From NCBI GenBank assembly GCA_021464245.1, contig JADCRB010000057.1, positions 790,448 through 854,447 of the forward strand: 64,000 nt of DNA, in the 5' to 3' direction. Origin of the DNA: Carallia brachiata. Taxonomy: Eukaryota; Streptophyta; Magnoliopsida; Malpighiales; Rhizophoraceae. Below, piece by piece: positions 11,191 through 24,147 of the stretch. The notes under the pieces are model-generated. The model had not been told where the DNA came from and did not search any database. It saw only the letters and a list, made by a program, of their open reading frames with translations. The stretch's first letter is position 1, and the number at the start of each line of letters is the position of its first letter. The translations under genes were made by a program, and so were the position numbers.

Positions 11191-14100
11191 TTGAAACAGC
11201 TTCTTTGTGGAAATAAAAATAAGGCTGCATACATCTAACTCTTCCATATATCCTTGTGGAAGTCTCGTGTATTGGGATGCCCTTGTTTTTAAAAATGTTA
11301 TTTTGGCATCTTCTTTTGCATTGCACGATTTCTAATCCTTATTACTTAACATTGTGAACCATGTAAGTGCATTGCAACTGTAGAAAGAGCAGAGAAGAAA
11401 AGAAAGAGGAAAACATGTGAGCAAAGCGTTCCTCAAAACTGAGGAATCGATTGTCTATATATGTTTATTTATATATAACTAGTTAGAATTTCTACACAAT
11501 ATAAAGAGAAAGACATATAAGAAACTATGTGGGCTAGGCCCACTTACACACCCACTCACTCAATAGAAATGTGATAACATGATGGATAAGTTAGCAAGAA
11601 AATAANTTTCTTCCTCAAAACTCATTCTTTATCAAGTGTTAACGTTAAGTCCATAACTTTCATTATCTTGTAGGTCACAAACTTCCATCAGCTAACTCCC
11701 TTATCAACAGGGATTGATCCCATGTTGCGGTTGTATGTCTTGGTGTTCCTTTATCCCAGCATGTGGGAACAACAGAGCAAGCCTGCAAGCAAGAAAGCAA
11801 GTCTGCAAGCTTTCTTCTTTCTTTCCTAGAAATCCATGCATTCAACACATACATTCATACATAAATGCCTGAATGTTTAGACAAGTGCATATAATGTACA
11901 TGTGACATGTTAAAGAAAGTGTAAACCTAGAAATCATTTACATAAATGCACCTCTTCCCGTGTTAACAGGGATTTTGTCCTGGCTTTTGTAATGAACGCC
12001 CTTGTTAACTCAATGAAATCATTTACCGATTTGTTCAAAAGTATAGGAAATACTTGGTAGGTTTAGGGTAGATGGGCTTAAAACGGGATCAAGATAATAT
12101 AAATTTTTGGATAATTGAATTTAAAAAATTAGAAAAATAGATGAACTTTTAAAAGTAGTTGAATAGACTGTGTATTTACCTGTATCTTCTTAACTTATAC
12201 TCACGCAATAGTACCTAAAAAGTAATTGCGTGTTTACCTGTATCTTCTTAACTTATACTCACGCAATGGTACCCAAAAAGTAAGCCTAAATAGTCTTAGT
12301 AGACATTGTATTTAATATTTCAAAGCAATTTAGGTGGATGTTCTTTTATATTAGAAGAATATTCCGCATTCGGATGCCTGTTTAGAAAAGTGAACAATTC
12401 ATGCGTGTAGCAGATGTCACATTGAGCACCATGATTTTGATGCCCACAACCATCTCATAAGGTTATTCTAACATTGAAAGTCTATGGAATTTATTCTGTA
12501 CATGAATTAATCAAGTGTAGGAGAAGAAGGAGAATAATCTAAAATAATAATAAAAAAAAAAGAATGAGAGCTTTGGTTCTCTTCTCTTGCTTGAGGTTTA
12601 AGTCCTACAATTAGCTCTTCCATTTGTTGACAGGCGAACCATAGCGAACGGAGACATCTTGGTCGCTGGTTTTTGGTCTGGTCGGACCGTCCAGTCTGGG
12701 CGAGTCTAATAACTTTGACTAACTAGTAGGGTATCTTAGGGGATCATGCTGACCAAAAACCAAGGTCATGTGTGCTGTTTTTTTTTTTTTTGGAGTGACG
12801 TGTACGCAATATTGAATAATGATTGTATCATATGAACATACATAAAAAAATTATTATATTGTAGTTATATTGTAATAATTAGTATATTTTATATAATTAT
12901 AATAATAAAATATAAATAAAAAATAATTATATTTTTTCATTTATATTTCATCATTATAATTATATCAAATATATTAATTATTATAATATAATTATTTTGT
13001 ATGACAAATTTATTTGAGTATTAACTTTTTGAGTTTCATTACATAGATAAATGAATTTTTTTTATTGTGTTTATATGTGTTTTTTTTTTAGAACCGTGAA
13101 CATTTTTTATATAACAATAAGAGATAAATATGAAATGAAAAAATAGTAATACCTTTTATATCACTTTTTATTATTGTAGTTATACAAAAAATAATCGTAA
13201 TTATACAAAAAAATACATATAAATGTAGTAAAAAAATTTCATCTCTCTACTAAATTTTTTCCTAACTTTTTTTTCATTAAACTGTTGTGTTGTTTGTTAA
13301 TCTCGGATTCAGGAAGAAGCAGCCTGACACCACCATAGAGTGATGCCAAATTATGTTGGGGGCGGGGATTGGTATGATTATATATAGGCATGAAGGGCGT
13401 TTTGTGGTACAGGAAGAGACAGAACGTGTCCATTCAATAGAATGTAGAGACAATTTAGCCCCATCAAGCGTTCAGTGGTTGTTAATGGGGTCCATTTGCG
13501 ACCATTTGGCAACAGAAAAGGCCAAAAGACTTTTTCTTTGCATGTCCTTTCATTCTCAATAAAACACAATAAAAAAAAAATGTACCAACAATCAAACAAA
13601 TATTTTTTTGAGAAAAATTTAGTTATCTTTTTAAATAATTTTAAAATAATTATAATAAAAATAAATAATTATCGAATACAATTAATAAGATCATGTAATT
13701 ACCTAAATAAAGTCACTTAATGTTACTTTCTTTTTGTTTAGTCAATAAGATCATGCAAATACATAAATTCAGAACTCGCTGTTGCACTAACAAATTTTTG
13801 CAACTTTAAAAAAAAAAAAAATTTCTCAAGGTTATTGGTATGATAAGATTTACATTTGGTTAATAATTTATTTGAGCTTTGGCATCGAATGAGAGACAAA
13901 TCCATTTATGCAAGTTGAATTGCAGCAAAATTTTACAGTGGCAATTAAAATTCCCAGCAGTCATCAATTAGTCAAGTCAAGCAAAAACAACAAAGGCATA
14001 TGCTAATGAATCTCAATGTGTCCTTGATTTAAACGTCTGCCAAAACATACAAAAGCCAAGTTTTATTCAAGCATATTTTCTGCTCAACATCACTAACTGA

Positions 14101-14325
14101 AGTACAAAAACCCCGGTAAATCACTCCTCTATAGAGCAACGCTGTTCATAATCCTTATTATTATCATCATTATTACTATATCTACACTAATAACACTGCT
14201 GGCCAATCAGACCAAAATCCAGCTAGCATGGAATTCAAAAGGCTGGCAAACTTCCTATCCTAACTCGATTGGTTGACGCGATCATAATTCATCATCTATG
14301 TTTACGTGATGAACCCGGTGCATTA
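11191..14325. other. Region between the PEPC fragment and GPT, no gene recognised
   Basis: The first 200 bp may be leftover PEPC intron 3; no PEPC exon 4 is found. An undetermined base (N) lies at 11606. A 58-bp tandem duplication is at 12171-12290. The stretch 12790-13250 is very AT-rich. 13330-13560 is less AT-rich with a TATATATAGG (13379) but no recognisable gene after it. The last few hundred bases before 14325 are probably the GPT 3' untranslated region. Confidence 0.55.
12171..12288. repeat. 58-bp tandem duplication
   Basis: The block TTACCTGTATCTTC...CTCACGCAATRGTACCYAAAAAGTAA occurs at 12176 and again at 12234, with only a few differences. Confidence 0.8.
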
Positions 14326-17300
14326 TCACTGCTTTGCCTGCAAAAACAGATTTAATGATTAAATTACGGAAGTCGGTTATGTTTAAAAGACCCTCAACAG
14401 AATTTTTATGTACCGTCACTTTCTAAAAAGAAGAAACCAAGCATATTCCTAGCTTAGAGCAGCCATTGAATTTGTCACATAAAGGACCAATTGAAAAGCA
14501 AATGTGACTTCACAAGAAGAATAAATAATAGGAATTTTGGTAGATTCCTCAAGTTAGGTGGGCATCTCTATCTCACAAGAAGAATAAATAATAGGAATTT
14601 TCGATCTAACTAATATAACAATATCTAAGCCACCTACACCATAGAGGTTGCCTGCCAAATTGGTAGGTGAGGCAACCTAAAACTTTAACAACAACGGCTA
14701 TGCAAAGCACCATATGGTTGACAGGCTACTGGTAAATGATTGAACGAATGATTACTTGAACGAAACATGGCCACCAGATGCTGAATAGAAGTATAGATTC
14801 ATGCATTTTAACTAACCACATGTATTCTACATAACATACATGTGCATGCAAAAATCAATAACTGAGCCAACAAGAATTACAGACGTATCGATGGTGGGGT
14901 GGGGTCTGTTATGTGTTTTTTCTCTTCCAACAAGACCATGAGTAAGTCTGAAAATTGCTGAGAGGAAAAGGAATTTTCTGCTTGGGTTGCAATTTAAGCA
15001 TGTAGATAATCCCATGAGACTTATTATTCCTGCTGAAAGCTTCTTCAGCTGGCACAAACAAAAACAATCTAGGTAGAGTGCGTGCAAATAAAATGTTTCT
15101 GAGTTCGTCCCAAATGACATATCGGTCTTCTGACGATGAAGCCACTGGGGGAGTTATCAAGCACTATCCTAGAGTAAAATAAAGAGATGGGATATTACCT
15201 GGGAATACAAGAAGGTTCCGAGGATTGCAATGGCAGCTCCCAGTGCGTTGATGGGCTGGACAGGCGTGCGGAAAATGATAATGGAAGAGACTATGACAGA
15301 TATACGTTTCATGGTATTTCCAACGCTAAATGTCAAGGGAGATATCTCATCCAGGGACATGTATGAAACTTGATTGTAGATGATAAAATACACTTTGGGC
15401 TACCACCCACCTACAAGGCACAATAACAGCCACACATTCATTTGTTTAGATTAAAAAAAAAAAAGAGAAATCAATGACATCAAACATAATGTAAAGCACA
15501 AAAAAGATAACAAAAAAAACAGATGTAAGCATGCTCACAGATACATAAAAGAATTTTTTTTATCATGTGATTCAGTCCCAAGTAAAAAGAAAACAATCAA
15601 GTATATATTACAAGCAATACCTCTATAGATGCCAATGCAAACTTCCCAAATGGGACTTCAACTTATGTACTATAAACAGTTCATGTTATCCATAGACTCT
15701 AAAATCATCAAACTAGAGGCAGGGCGTCTAGGTTATCTCAGCCACATTTGTTCCAATTAGGATTTAATTTATAGCTTTCTGCCATGTCAAGAACACATAT
15801 AAACAACAAATTGGTCAAAAGAACTCAAACAAGGAAACAAATGTTTTACCATACGAAATGGGGTCCAATCTGAGAGAGGATGTTTGCCATCCTGCAGCCC
15901 ACATTTGTGGTCCCTCTACCGCAACAGCAAAAGGAGTAAGAATCAACAGAGACAACATAGAGAGACACGCATAGTAGTTCATCCCGCTCACAGACTTCCC
16001 CTTCATGCCCTTCTTCGAAAATATGTTCCGGAAAACAAATGCCAAGTTGGAGATCATGGCCCCCATAAAACCTGAAAGAAAGAACAGACAGTGAACTACT
16101 GAAACCATAACTCTGAAAAGAACTCATGAAGTAAAATTACTGACATTCCAGCACCAAACTATCATCCCTAATGACAGAACTACTTTTGGAGGCTGGAGGG
16201 GATGGGAAAGGTCACATGCTAACTTGATAGAAGTGGAAGAGAATTGAGCAATGAACAAGCTGGTACTTGGGTTTGACTCCACCTGAATAGTGAGATAACG
16301 GGGTTGACACGTAGGCCAGGAACTAATTAATGTAGAGGAGGCAATTAAAGAAAATAAAGCCACATTCATCATCTATTTGGTTTCAAAGGACACATATTTT
16401 GTCTTCAAATAGCCTAGTTGAGTTTTGAGTTTTCAATTCCCATATGCCAGGGAATAAAAGATCAGCTATGGGTCAAAATATCACGAACCAAGCACAACCC
16501 AGAAGCATTTTTAGTGTGAAAAAAGGCATAAAACAATAATAATTAGGTTTGGTTTCACAAACTGTAACGTTATATTCTTACCAGTCATGTTAAAATTGAG
16601 CTCAGTAACAGCAGCAAGCGCACAACCACCGATAATCGGAACAAGGGACAGGTAAACAGGCAAAGGAAAGGTCTCGCCCAGAAGGAACCTTGAGACCAAC
16701 ACACTGAAAGCAGGCTCGCCACTCTTAATGATATGTGTAAATGAAACCGCAACCTTTGACATACTCACAGTGGCTGCAACATGACCAATTGTATGTGCCA
16801 CAGCAACCTTAAGAATGAAACCAGAATTAGCAAAATAAGATTGAAACTTAAACCAAAAATTGGTAACATAGCATAACCCTCAAGACCCCCAATTCTTTGT
16901 TCGGTGCAAATCATAGATTTCAGAATTTTCATCATTGATTCCTAGAACCAAAGAAATCTTTAAGAATTGAACATAATCCTAACATCTATTTTAGCCCAAT
17001 TTTTTTTTTTAAAAAAAACAAGCAGAATTACAAATTTTGCATATATGGATGGACTCTTGAAAGCAATCAGTAATCCAAACCAAAACAAAAACATCAATAT
17101 CCCCCAGTTTCTCTCAGTTAAGGTAAAGAACAGAAACAAACAAAACCTCAATTTCACATCATTTTCCACGCCTTTTGTACCAAAACAATCAAAAAAAAAA
17201 AAACCCAGAAATCAAACTTACAGGAAACAGAGTCTTCCAGAACTCGAAATCCGTCTTGGGAGCCTCTGTGATCCGCGTGGCCCAGGAAATCAGCATCATG

Positions 17301-17725
17301 AGAGACCCACAAGCGAGAGAAAGTGTAGAAGTCAGCCATGGATACGGAAAGGCATTCAGGACCTTCTTGTTGTATATATTGAACACCACATTCAAAGCCC
17401 ACCAGGTTGCAAAGTAAATTCCAATCTTGACCCGATTTCCAGCCTCGGTTTTCTCCTCTATTGGCTGCGATCGGTCTGCCTCATAGGCCTTGCATGTGAT
17501 CAAGGCCTTGTTTTGGGGTTTGGCCAATGCAAAAGACTCAACTGAGGAGACGTGCAAAGGCTTAAACACTGAACAAACAACAGGTTTTGGGTTCTTAATG
17601 GTTGGAAGTGATGGCAAGATCAAAGATCTCCGTATTGGTGATGGGTTTTTTCTGCGGAAAATACTATCAGATCCATTGATGGCTGCTGCTGGGGTAAGAG
17701 CAGATTGCTTGAACGTGCAAATCAT
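14326..17725 (-). CDS. GPT: Plastid glucose-6-phosphate/phosphate translocator (GPT), five coding exons
   Basis: Inner plastid-envelope antiporter exchanging glucose 6-phosphate for phosphate, feeding starch synthesis and the oxidative pentose phosphate pathway. Coding exons: 17222-17725, 16582-16807, 15850-16071, 15199-15410, 14326-14337. All have GT/AG borders, and the last encodes only AKQ-stop, the family C-terminus. The first about 75 residues are Ser/Pro/Lys-rich and acid-poor, like a transit peptide. The TPT core follows ([50 protein letters not shown]). Total length is about 391 codons, as in the family. Two breaks are visible: exon 3 lacks one base after WQT (ACATCCTCTCTCAG, one C short), and exon 4 lacks two bases at the conserved FYHLYNQV (CATCTACAAT). 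Together they restore the frame, but the shifted part runs into TAG. Every other residue looks conserved, so sequence error is at least as likely as decay. Confidence 0.9.
14511..14601. repeat. 63-bp-spaced direct repeat in GPT intron 4
   Basis: A 28-bp block (CACAAGAAGAATAAATAATA, then GGAATTTT) is present identically at 14511-14538 and 14574-14601. Confidence 0.85.
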
Positions 17726-18246
17726 TGTTTGAAACCCAAAAAAAATTGATTGATTAAATTAAAAACACAAAAGGGTCAAATAGGTAGATTGCAAAATTGG
17801 CAAACAAAAAACTATCTCAATCAAAGCCAAACCCGTGAATATTCAAAATCAAGAAACAAACTTTCACAAGAAATATGACAAAAGTTGCAGTCTTTTTGAT
17901 GAAAAGATGGTCCCTTTCAATGTAACAAGCCAAAAACACAAAGATCTTTTACAGACTACTACAAAAACCAATGACCCCAACAACATATATAGCGCTAATG
18001 ATCTTGAAATTTAAGAAAAATAAATCTCAGGGGAGACGACCCTATTGGTGAATGGTGATGGTTTTTTTAATGGAGTTTTGGTTTGGTGGCTTTGGAGAGG
18101 ACGAGAAAAGCTGTCTTTGAAATCTACAAAAACAAGGGGTTTGCAGCTCTGAATTCTCAGTCCGAATTTTTGATGTTTGTTTGATGTTACCAAACAACCA
18201 TGTGATCTCCGGATCTGTCTGCGACAGAACTTTCCGCTGGTAATCA

Positions 18247-18257
18247 ATCATATATAA
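18247..18257 (-). promoter_or_regulatory. TATA box candidate for GPT
   Basis: Read on the minus strand, CTTATATATGATTG lies about 525 bp upstream of the GPT ATG. The DNA between them (18240 down to 17726) would be leader, possibly with a leader intron. Confidence 0.45.
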
Positions 18258-18299
18258 GAGGTGGTTGTTTTTTAGGTATAGGGTAGTTGCTGCAGCCTG

Positions 18300-19240
18300 C
18301 AGCGTTAGTTCATAAAGTTTGTACAATTTAATTTTTAATAATAATAAAATAATTATGGAATTAGGGTGGCTAACCGTATTTCTCTTATTAATTTTCGCCT
18401 ATGTTTGCGTACAATTGCCCATAACAGCAGTGCGTTTGACTGCGAGATATCTGACCGCTGGTGGAATTGAAGGGCTCACTGTTAAGAAAAGGCCGTGGCT
18501 TAATAATAAACATAGAATGCGTTTACTGCAGGATGTATAATAGAATTAAATTAATGTCTTTTCTAGTGCAGCTGAATATGTTATAATTATTTAAATTTTG
18601 TATATTTATTATAAGAAAGAATGTAATATTTTATTATGAGACTATTAAAATAGTGCTCAACATTTTTATTTTTCACATTTTAGAAATAAATGATATTTGC
18701 ATTCTTTTTTTTTTTTTGTACAAAGTGGGGAAATTGAATTATTGAATTATATTTCATTTAGTTTATGCTTGTGCGTTGCGCAAGTTTGAGATCTAAAATG
18801 ATTTATATTTTTTTGTCTATAAAGCGACCCATTGAATCATGAGTTATACAATAAAAATATCTCTCATCTTCTTATAAAATTCATACATTTCCTTCCCATA
18901 TTATAACTCAATACCTCTAAAATAAAAGTTTAAATGCTAATTACTAGGATATTCTTTTAAGAACAAAACAATTTATATTCATCCACAAATATTTATATTT
19001 ATTGCAGGTATGTCAGTTATTAGATATGCGGGTCAATACTGAAATAATTTTCATTTGTCGTATTTGATTCAACTATCCTAAAAAACAGACCCACCACCTA
19101 AACACTGTTAGACCCAACAAATTTTTTTTGCATCCGACCACAGTGTTAACGAATCTTGAACTTACAACCGCACCTCTACATAATTCTATTTATTAGGGAT
19201 GGGCAACAATGTAGGGGCTCGAATTTGAATCGTTGCGGAG
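18300..19240. other. Intergenic DNA upstream of GPT
   Basis: AT-rich. A short plus-strand frame (18319-18540) has a hydrophobic N-terminus but no family that I recognise and no supporting signals. Nothing else seen. Confidence 0.5.
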
Positions 19241-20268
19241 GAAGACACACAGAGTTACCACTAGACTACCATTTCGAGTAGTAACCACCTTAAACATTTA
19301 AAATGCGTTTGTTTTATAAAATAAAATATAATAGTATAGTATAAAATTCTATTATCTCATTTTAACTCATATTTAGTTAATAATATATGTATAAAATAGA
19401 TTAGTATAATCTTATTATCTTATAAATGTATAATAGTACTATCCTTTTATCCTCGTGGATTAGTCTATCTCACTTCATGAGATAGTGTTAATAAATTGTA
19501 AGAAGACACACTAAGTTACCACCAGACTACTATTTCGAGTAGTAACCACCTTAAACATTTATGATGCGTTTGTTTTATAAGATAAAATATGATTGTATAG
19601 TATAAAGGTCTACTATCTCATTTTAACTTATATTTAGTTAATAAGATAAAGAGATATCAATATTTTTAATCTTAAACTTTTAAGTTTTTTTACGTTTGAG
19701 TTCTAAATCTTTTTGACATTTCATTTGAGTTCTAAACCTTTTAATTTCATACTACATCAGTCTTTTAAATTACAAAAAAATGGTCAATCGATTAATAAAT
19801 GAATTTAACTTAACAAAAATCATTTAAAAAATGTTAAATACATGAATTAAATATTTTTTTATCAACAAAATATGTACATTAAATATTTTTTTAATCAACA
19901 AATATACGAATTAAATAGGTAACATATTTTTATGAAATAGACATTCAATTCATATATTTAATCTTTTTTTAAATAATTTTTTGTAAAGTTAAAATCATTT
20001 TTAAATAGATTGATCACTTTTGGTAAACAAAGGGATTGATTTGATAAAAAATCAAAAAGGTTTAGACCTCAAATGAAATGTCAAAAAAATTTAGAACTCA
20101 AACGTAAAAAAATTTAAAGGTTTAGAACTAAAAATATTAATATCTCATAAGATAAGTATAAAATAAATTAGTATATGTTTACTATCTTATAAAAATGTGA
20201 TAGTATTATCCTTTTGTTCTCGTGGATTAGTCTATCTCACTTCATGAGATAGTGTTAATAAATTGTAT
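19241..20268. repeat. Tandem duplication (261 bp); second copy interrupted by a MITE
   Basis: Copy 1 is 19241-19501. Copy 2 starts at 19502 (GAAGACACAC...TTACCACYAGACTAC...) and runs to about 20268 once the element at 19650-20146 is removed. Both copies share ATTTCGAGTAGTAACCACC and CTCGTGGATTAGTCTATCTC blocks. Confidence 0.8.
19650..20146. mobile_element. Mutator-like MITE with 9-bp target duplication
   Basis: ATAAGATAA flanks both sides (19641-19649 and 20147-20155); 9 bp is the Mutator-type length. The ends are inverted repeats of about 90 bp: left GAGATATCAATATTTTTAATCTTAAAC, right inverted GAGATATTAATATTTTTAGTTCTAAAC, both followed by TTTACGTTTGAGTTCTAAAT. It is 497 bp, non-coding. Copy 1 of the surrounding tandem repeat lacks it and serves as an empty site. 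Confidence 0.85.
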
Positions 20269-20339
20269 ATTAACTAACATATCATTTTAATTAAAATATA
20301 TGTTAAAAATTAATATAAAATTTTAAAAAAATCATTTCT

Positions 20340-20610
20340 CTTATTTCTTTCTCTCTCTCCTCCCCTCTCTCTCTCTCTCTCTCATTCTCCCTCTCTTTCT
20401 TTTTTCTCTCTGCATTCCTCTCTCTTTCTCCTCCCACCTCTCTCTCTTCTCATCTCTCTCTCTTTCTTTTCTCTCTCCTCCTCTCTCTCTCTTCTCCTTC
20501 CTTTCTCTCTCTCCTGATCTCTCTCTCTTTCTTTTCTCTCTCCTCCTTCCTTTGTCTCTCTCTCTCTTGTTTCTCTTTGCTCCCTCCTCCTTCCTCCTCT
20601 CTCATCCCTC
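20340..20610. repeat. CT-rich low-complexity tract
   Basis: (CT)n with CCTCC and TTT interruptions over about 270 bp, followed by AT-rich sequence. Confidence 0.85.
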
Positions 20611-21605
20611 CTAAAAACTATTGCTTAATGTTAATTATTTTAATAAAAAATATTAAAATTAATAACAAATGTAAGTTAATTATTTTTAAAGATAAAAAAG
20701 TCATTTTGATATATTATCTTATTATATCTCATATCATCTAAATATTAGATATCATAAATATTATGTATTATTTGATATTATCTTAATATAGTATAAGCTA
20801 GTAATTTAGTTTATTTTAATCTATAATATCCTATACTATACTATCCAATTTATGTACAAAATGTACCCTCACACTTTAGGCAAATAGGAAATCAAATGAA
20901 AAATTAAATTAAAAATTTAAAGAAATTAAATATGATGAGATAAAATATGGATATCAATATTATAAATCCTAATAATTAGGAAATTTTATTAATTCAAATA
21001 GAAAGTTTATTGAGGATTTGTTTTCCATATAAACCCCTGTTTCGCATATAAACACTTTTACACCTGGAATAAGAGAAAGAATATGCAAAACATATACTAT
21101 TGCCGCGAAAGTGTATGCTTTGTATGAGGTGGTAGTGGCATCATACCAATCGGAAGATATCAAAATTAATAAGTGATTTGATGGTTTTATGTATCAAATG
21201 AAAAATTAAAGCAACAACTTTATCACCTTATAATCATTTAGCATAGATTAAGTTTTTTTTTAGATTTTCTCTTTATATTATTCGTTTATAGATTCGTAAT
21301 AAAATTATTTTTAAGATCAAAGTTTTGGAGTTTCACTCTCAATCCGAATCAACTAGAAACAAATAAGGGTCTTCAATTATTAAATGGAATAAGTAAAGAG
21401 TAACTTTTTTTTTTTCTGGGTTAATAACGTGTCTATAGTTTGATTTTCCAGGTGAGAGAATTTTAATTTTATAGGTACCCTCACACATGATATGGGCTGG
21501 CCCATACGTTTTAAAGTTTGGGGCGTTACATACAATATTGATAACTTGTACATAGGTCTTCATCAACAAATCAATATAGTTCAATTGTCAAGATCAATAT
21601 CAATA
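20611..21605. other. Intergenic AT-rich DNA
   Basis: No gene recognised. Short frames at 20969-21163 and 21339-21584 (minus) have no known domain. Confidence 0.5.
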
Positions 21606-22160
21606 TCTAATCTAATAACAATATAATAAATAGGTAGGTTAGAGAGATCTTCTCCATATTTGTAACTCCAAGTGGCATTCTTAAAATTTTTTTAAAATAA
21701 TGATATAAGTTTTCTCAAAAATTCTAATCTTCTAATAATAATATTTTAAAGAGATAGTTTAGAGAAAGATCATCCTTATTTCACTCTCAAAACTAATGAC
21801 ATCTTTCTCAAAAAAAAAAAAAAGTATTTAAAGTATACAAAATGTATAGTTAATGACAAATTGTTAGGTTATGAATAATTATTATAAATGATTTTGTAAC
21901 ATTTCTAACAATTATTTCTATGAAATGAAAAACAAAAAAAAAAAACTATTACTATTTTGTAACTTTTTAACAATTATTACAATAAAAAAATTATCAAAAA
22001 TTTGATTTCTAATATTTATGTGAAACTACTACTATACTTCACCTTATTTGTAGCCAAATAAAAAAAAACACAAATAGTTAATGTCAAAAAAATTTAATTT
22101 TTTAGACAAATAACAAAATTTAATTACAGTAAGTAATTTTGTTTGGAAAAATTTATAAAA
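21606..22160 (+). mobile_element. Partial Helitron 5' segments upstream of the full element
   Basis: Two further heads resembling the Helitron 5' start lie upstream: TCTAATCTAATAACAATATA at 21606 and TCTTCTAATAATAATATTTT at 21728. The second is followed by about 430 bp that align with the first 400 bp of the element starting at 22161 (TTTAGAGAAAG, CTAATGACAT, GATTTTGTAACATTTCTAAC and TTATTTGTAGCCAAA in the same order). Confidence 0.6.
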
Positions 22161-24147
22161 TCTATATTATATATTAACATCATAAAGAGGAAGTTTAGAG
22201 AAAGTTTCCCTTTATTTCACTTTCAAAATTAATGACATATTTCTCCAAAAAATAATATTAAATGATATAAAATATATAATTAATGACAAAATTTTAGGCT
22301 ATGACTAATTATTATAAATGATTTTGTAACATTTCTAACAATTATTGCTATAAAATTAAAAAAAATTACAATTTTGTAACTTTTTAACAATTATTATAAT
22401 AAAAAATATTATCAAAAATTTAATTTCAAACATTTATTTGAAATTGCTAATATGCTTCTCCTTATTTGTAGCCAAAAAAAAAAAAACACTAATAGTTAAT
22501 GTCAATAAAATTTAATTACAGTAATTATGTTTGGAAAAACTTAGAAAATCTATATCTAAGTATAGGTGTCAACTTGCAAATAAGCATCAACTTCCGCACC
22601 AATTTTTACTTTAATTTTTCCTCTATCTCCTAAATTTTTTTCAATTACTTAAATCTTAAATTTCTCTCCATTAAATGCTCATTAATTGTTAAAGTAAAAT
22701 GTTTCCCCACTAATTTCCCACATAACTCCTTATTATTTCCAAATTATCACTCTTAACAATTGCATATATATTCAGTTATTCACCAACTGTTACAATTGTG
22801 ACAAAACTCTCCTCAATTGTGACTGTTATAATTATATCCTAGATCAAGACTCATGTTTCTGAGCGAGTTCAATTGTTTTAATTAAAAATTTATTTCCAAA
22901 TTACTTTTTATTCCTCAATTCATCTATCAACATAACAATAGTATAAGGGAAAGCTAAGAAAAAGATTACGCTTAATCTTACCATACTAATAAACGATAAT
23001 GCTAGAAAAAATGATATTTATTATAATAATCACCAAAAATAAATTTTATTTTTTCACTATTATTAGTGGACGTTACTTATTCATATTAATTCCTCATTAA
23101 TTTGATTCTTTGCTTACTTAATTAGAAATAAGTAATTTTCAATCGCTATTTGACTTATTTGGCATATTTTCTATACATTATTAGAATTAATTGCAATTTT
23201 GATAATATATCTCATAATTTCTCATTATTAACTTTCTCCACGTTTGTCTCATTTCTCTAAATCCACTTCCTCATCCCCACAATTCGTTTTCTTTATTTGT
23301 CTCTATAAAAAAAGCTTTCCTCTTTTCCTTTCGCCTCCAACCCCAATTTCCATGGTCAAGATCAGCAGACTAAAATGCATTTATCAATAGTTGTTCATTA
23401 AAGAAAAATGCTCTCAACAATTTTATTTTCACATCTCTTTTTATAACTGCATTCCTATCTATCTTTTTAACTCGATCTCTTTCTCACTCTCCCTGCAGCC
23501 ATAACAAAACTCACCGAGGATTGCCACCATAAACGAATACCAAACAATTTGACTATGTTAAAAATGGAATAACACATGGGTAAGTATTAATTTTTATGAA
23601 TTTATACTCAAGTTAATCTCTTTTTTTTGTTAATTTCTTTTTCTTTATTAATGTCCTTTTAAATATCCTTTTAGATAAATTATATCGTAATTTTACAAAA
23701 CAAATGGTTACCACAAACGATCAAAGAGACGACAAAAATAGAAAGTATATTAGATGTTTGCTTTTTCCTCATCTCATTCAAGTGTTTAGGTCTACTATAT
23801 TATCCTTCCATTTCAAAATTATCATGGTATGTTATCGTTGTACTTCTAAAAGTCTCATTCTCTCTTTTATTGCGCATTGTTACCAAGTATTCCTTGGATT
23901 CTAAAATCTATAACTAAGTATCATATGTTAACTTTCAAGCATATTGCATATATATATGTCTATTACAAGGTTGTGCTTAAAAAAAAAAAGAAATTATATG
24001 AGCATTTTAAATTATTTTTAAAAATTAGCGCAAATAATGGATCATAAGTAAATTTAAAAAACTAAAAAATAATAACATAAATCTGTTTTACTCTCTTCTT
24101 TTTAACAAATATTGAAAACTCACGCAACGCGCGGGTATGATTTCTAG
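22161..24147 (+). mobile_element. Non-autonomous Helitron
   Basis: The element starts TCTATATTATATATTAAC after an A and ends TTTCTAG before a T, matching insertion between A and T. Just before the 3' end is a hairpin, CTCACGC-AAC-GCGCGGG (one mismatch), then an AT-rich spacer and CTAG, the classic Helitron 3' terminus. It is 1987 bp long. No Rep/helicase frame is visible. Confidence 0.78.

Noticed and set aside
12171..12290. CRISPR-like repeat
   Set aside because: Only two direct copies without spacers, in plant nuclear DNA; a simple tandem duplication.
11380..14325. Remaining PEPC exons downstream of the hAT insertions
   Set aside because: I looked for the conserved blocks after DEALQRE and found none up to the GPT gene.
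18319..18540. Small membrane protein upstream of GPT
   Set aside because: Hydrophobic start, but no recognisable family and no promoter or splice support.
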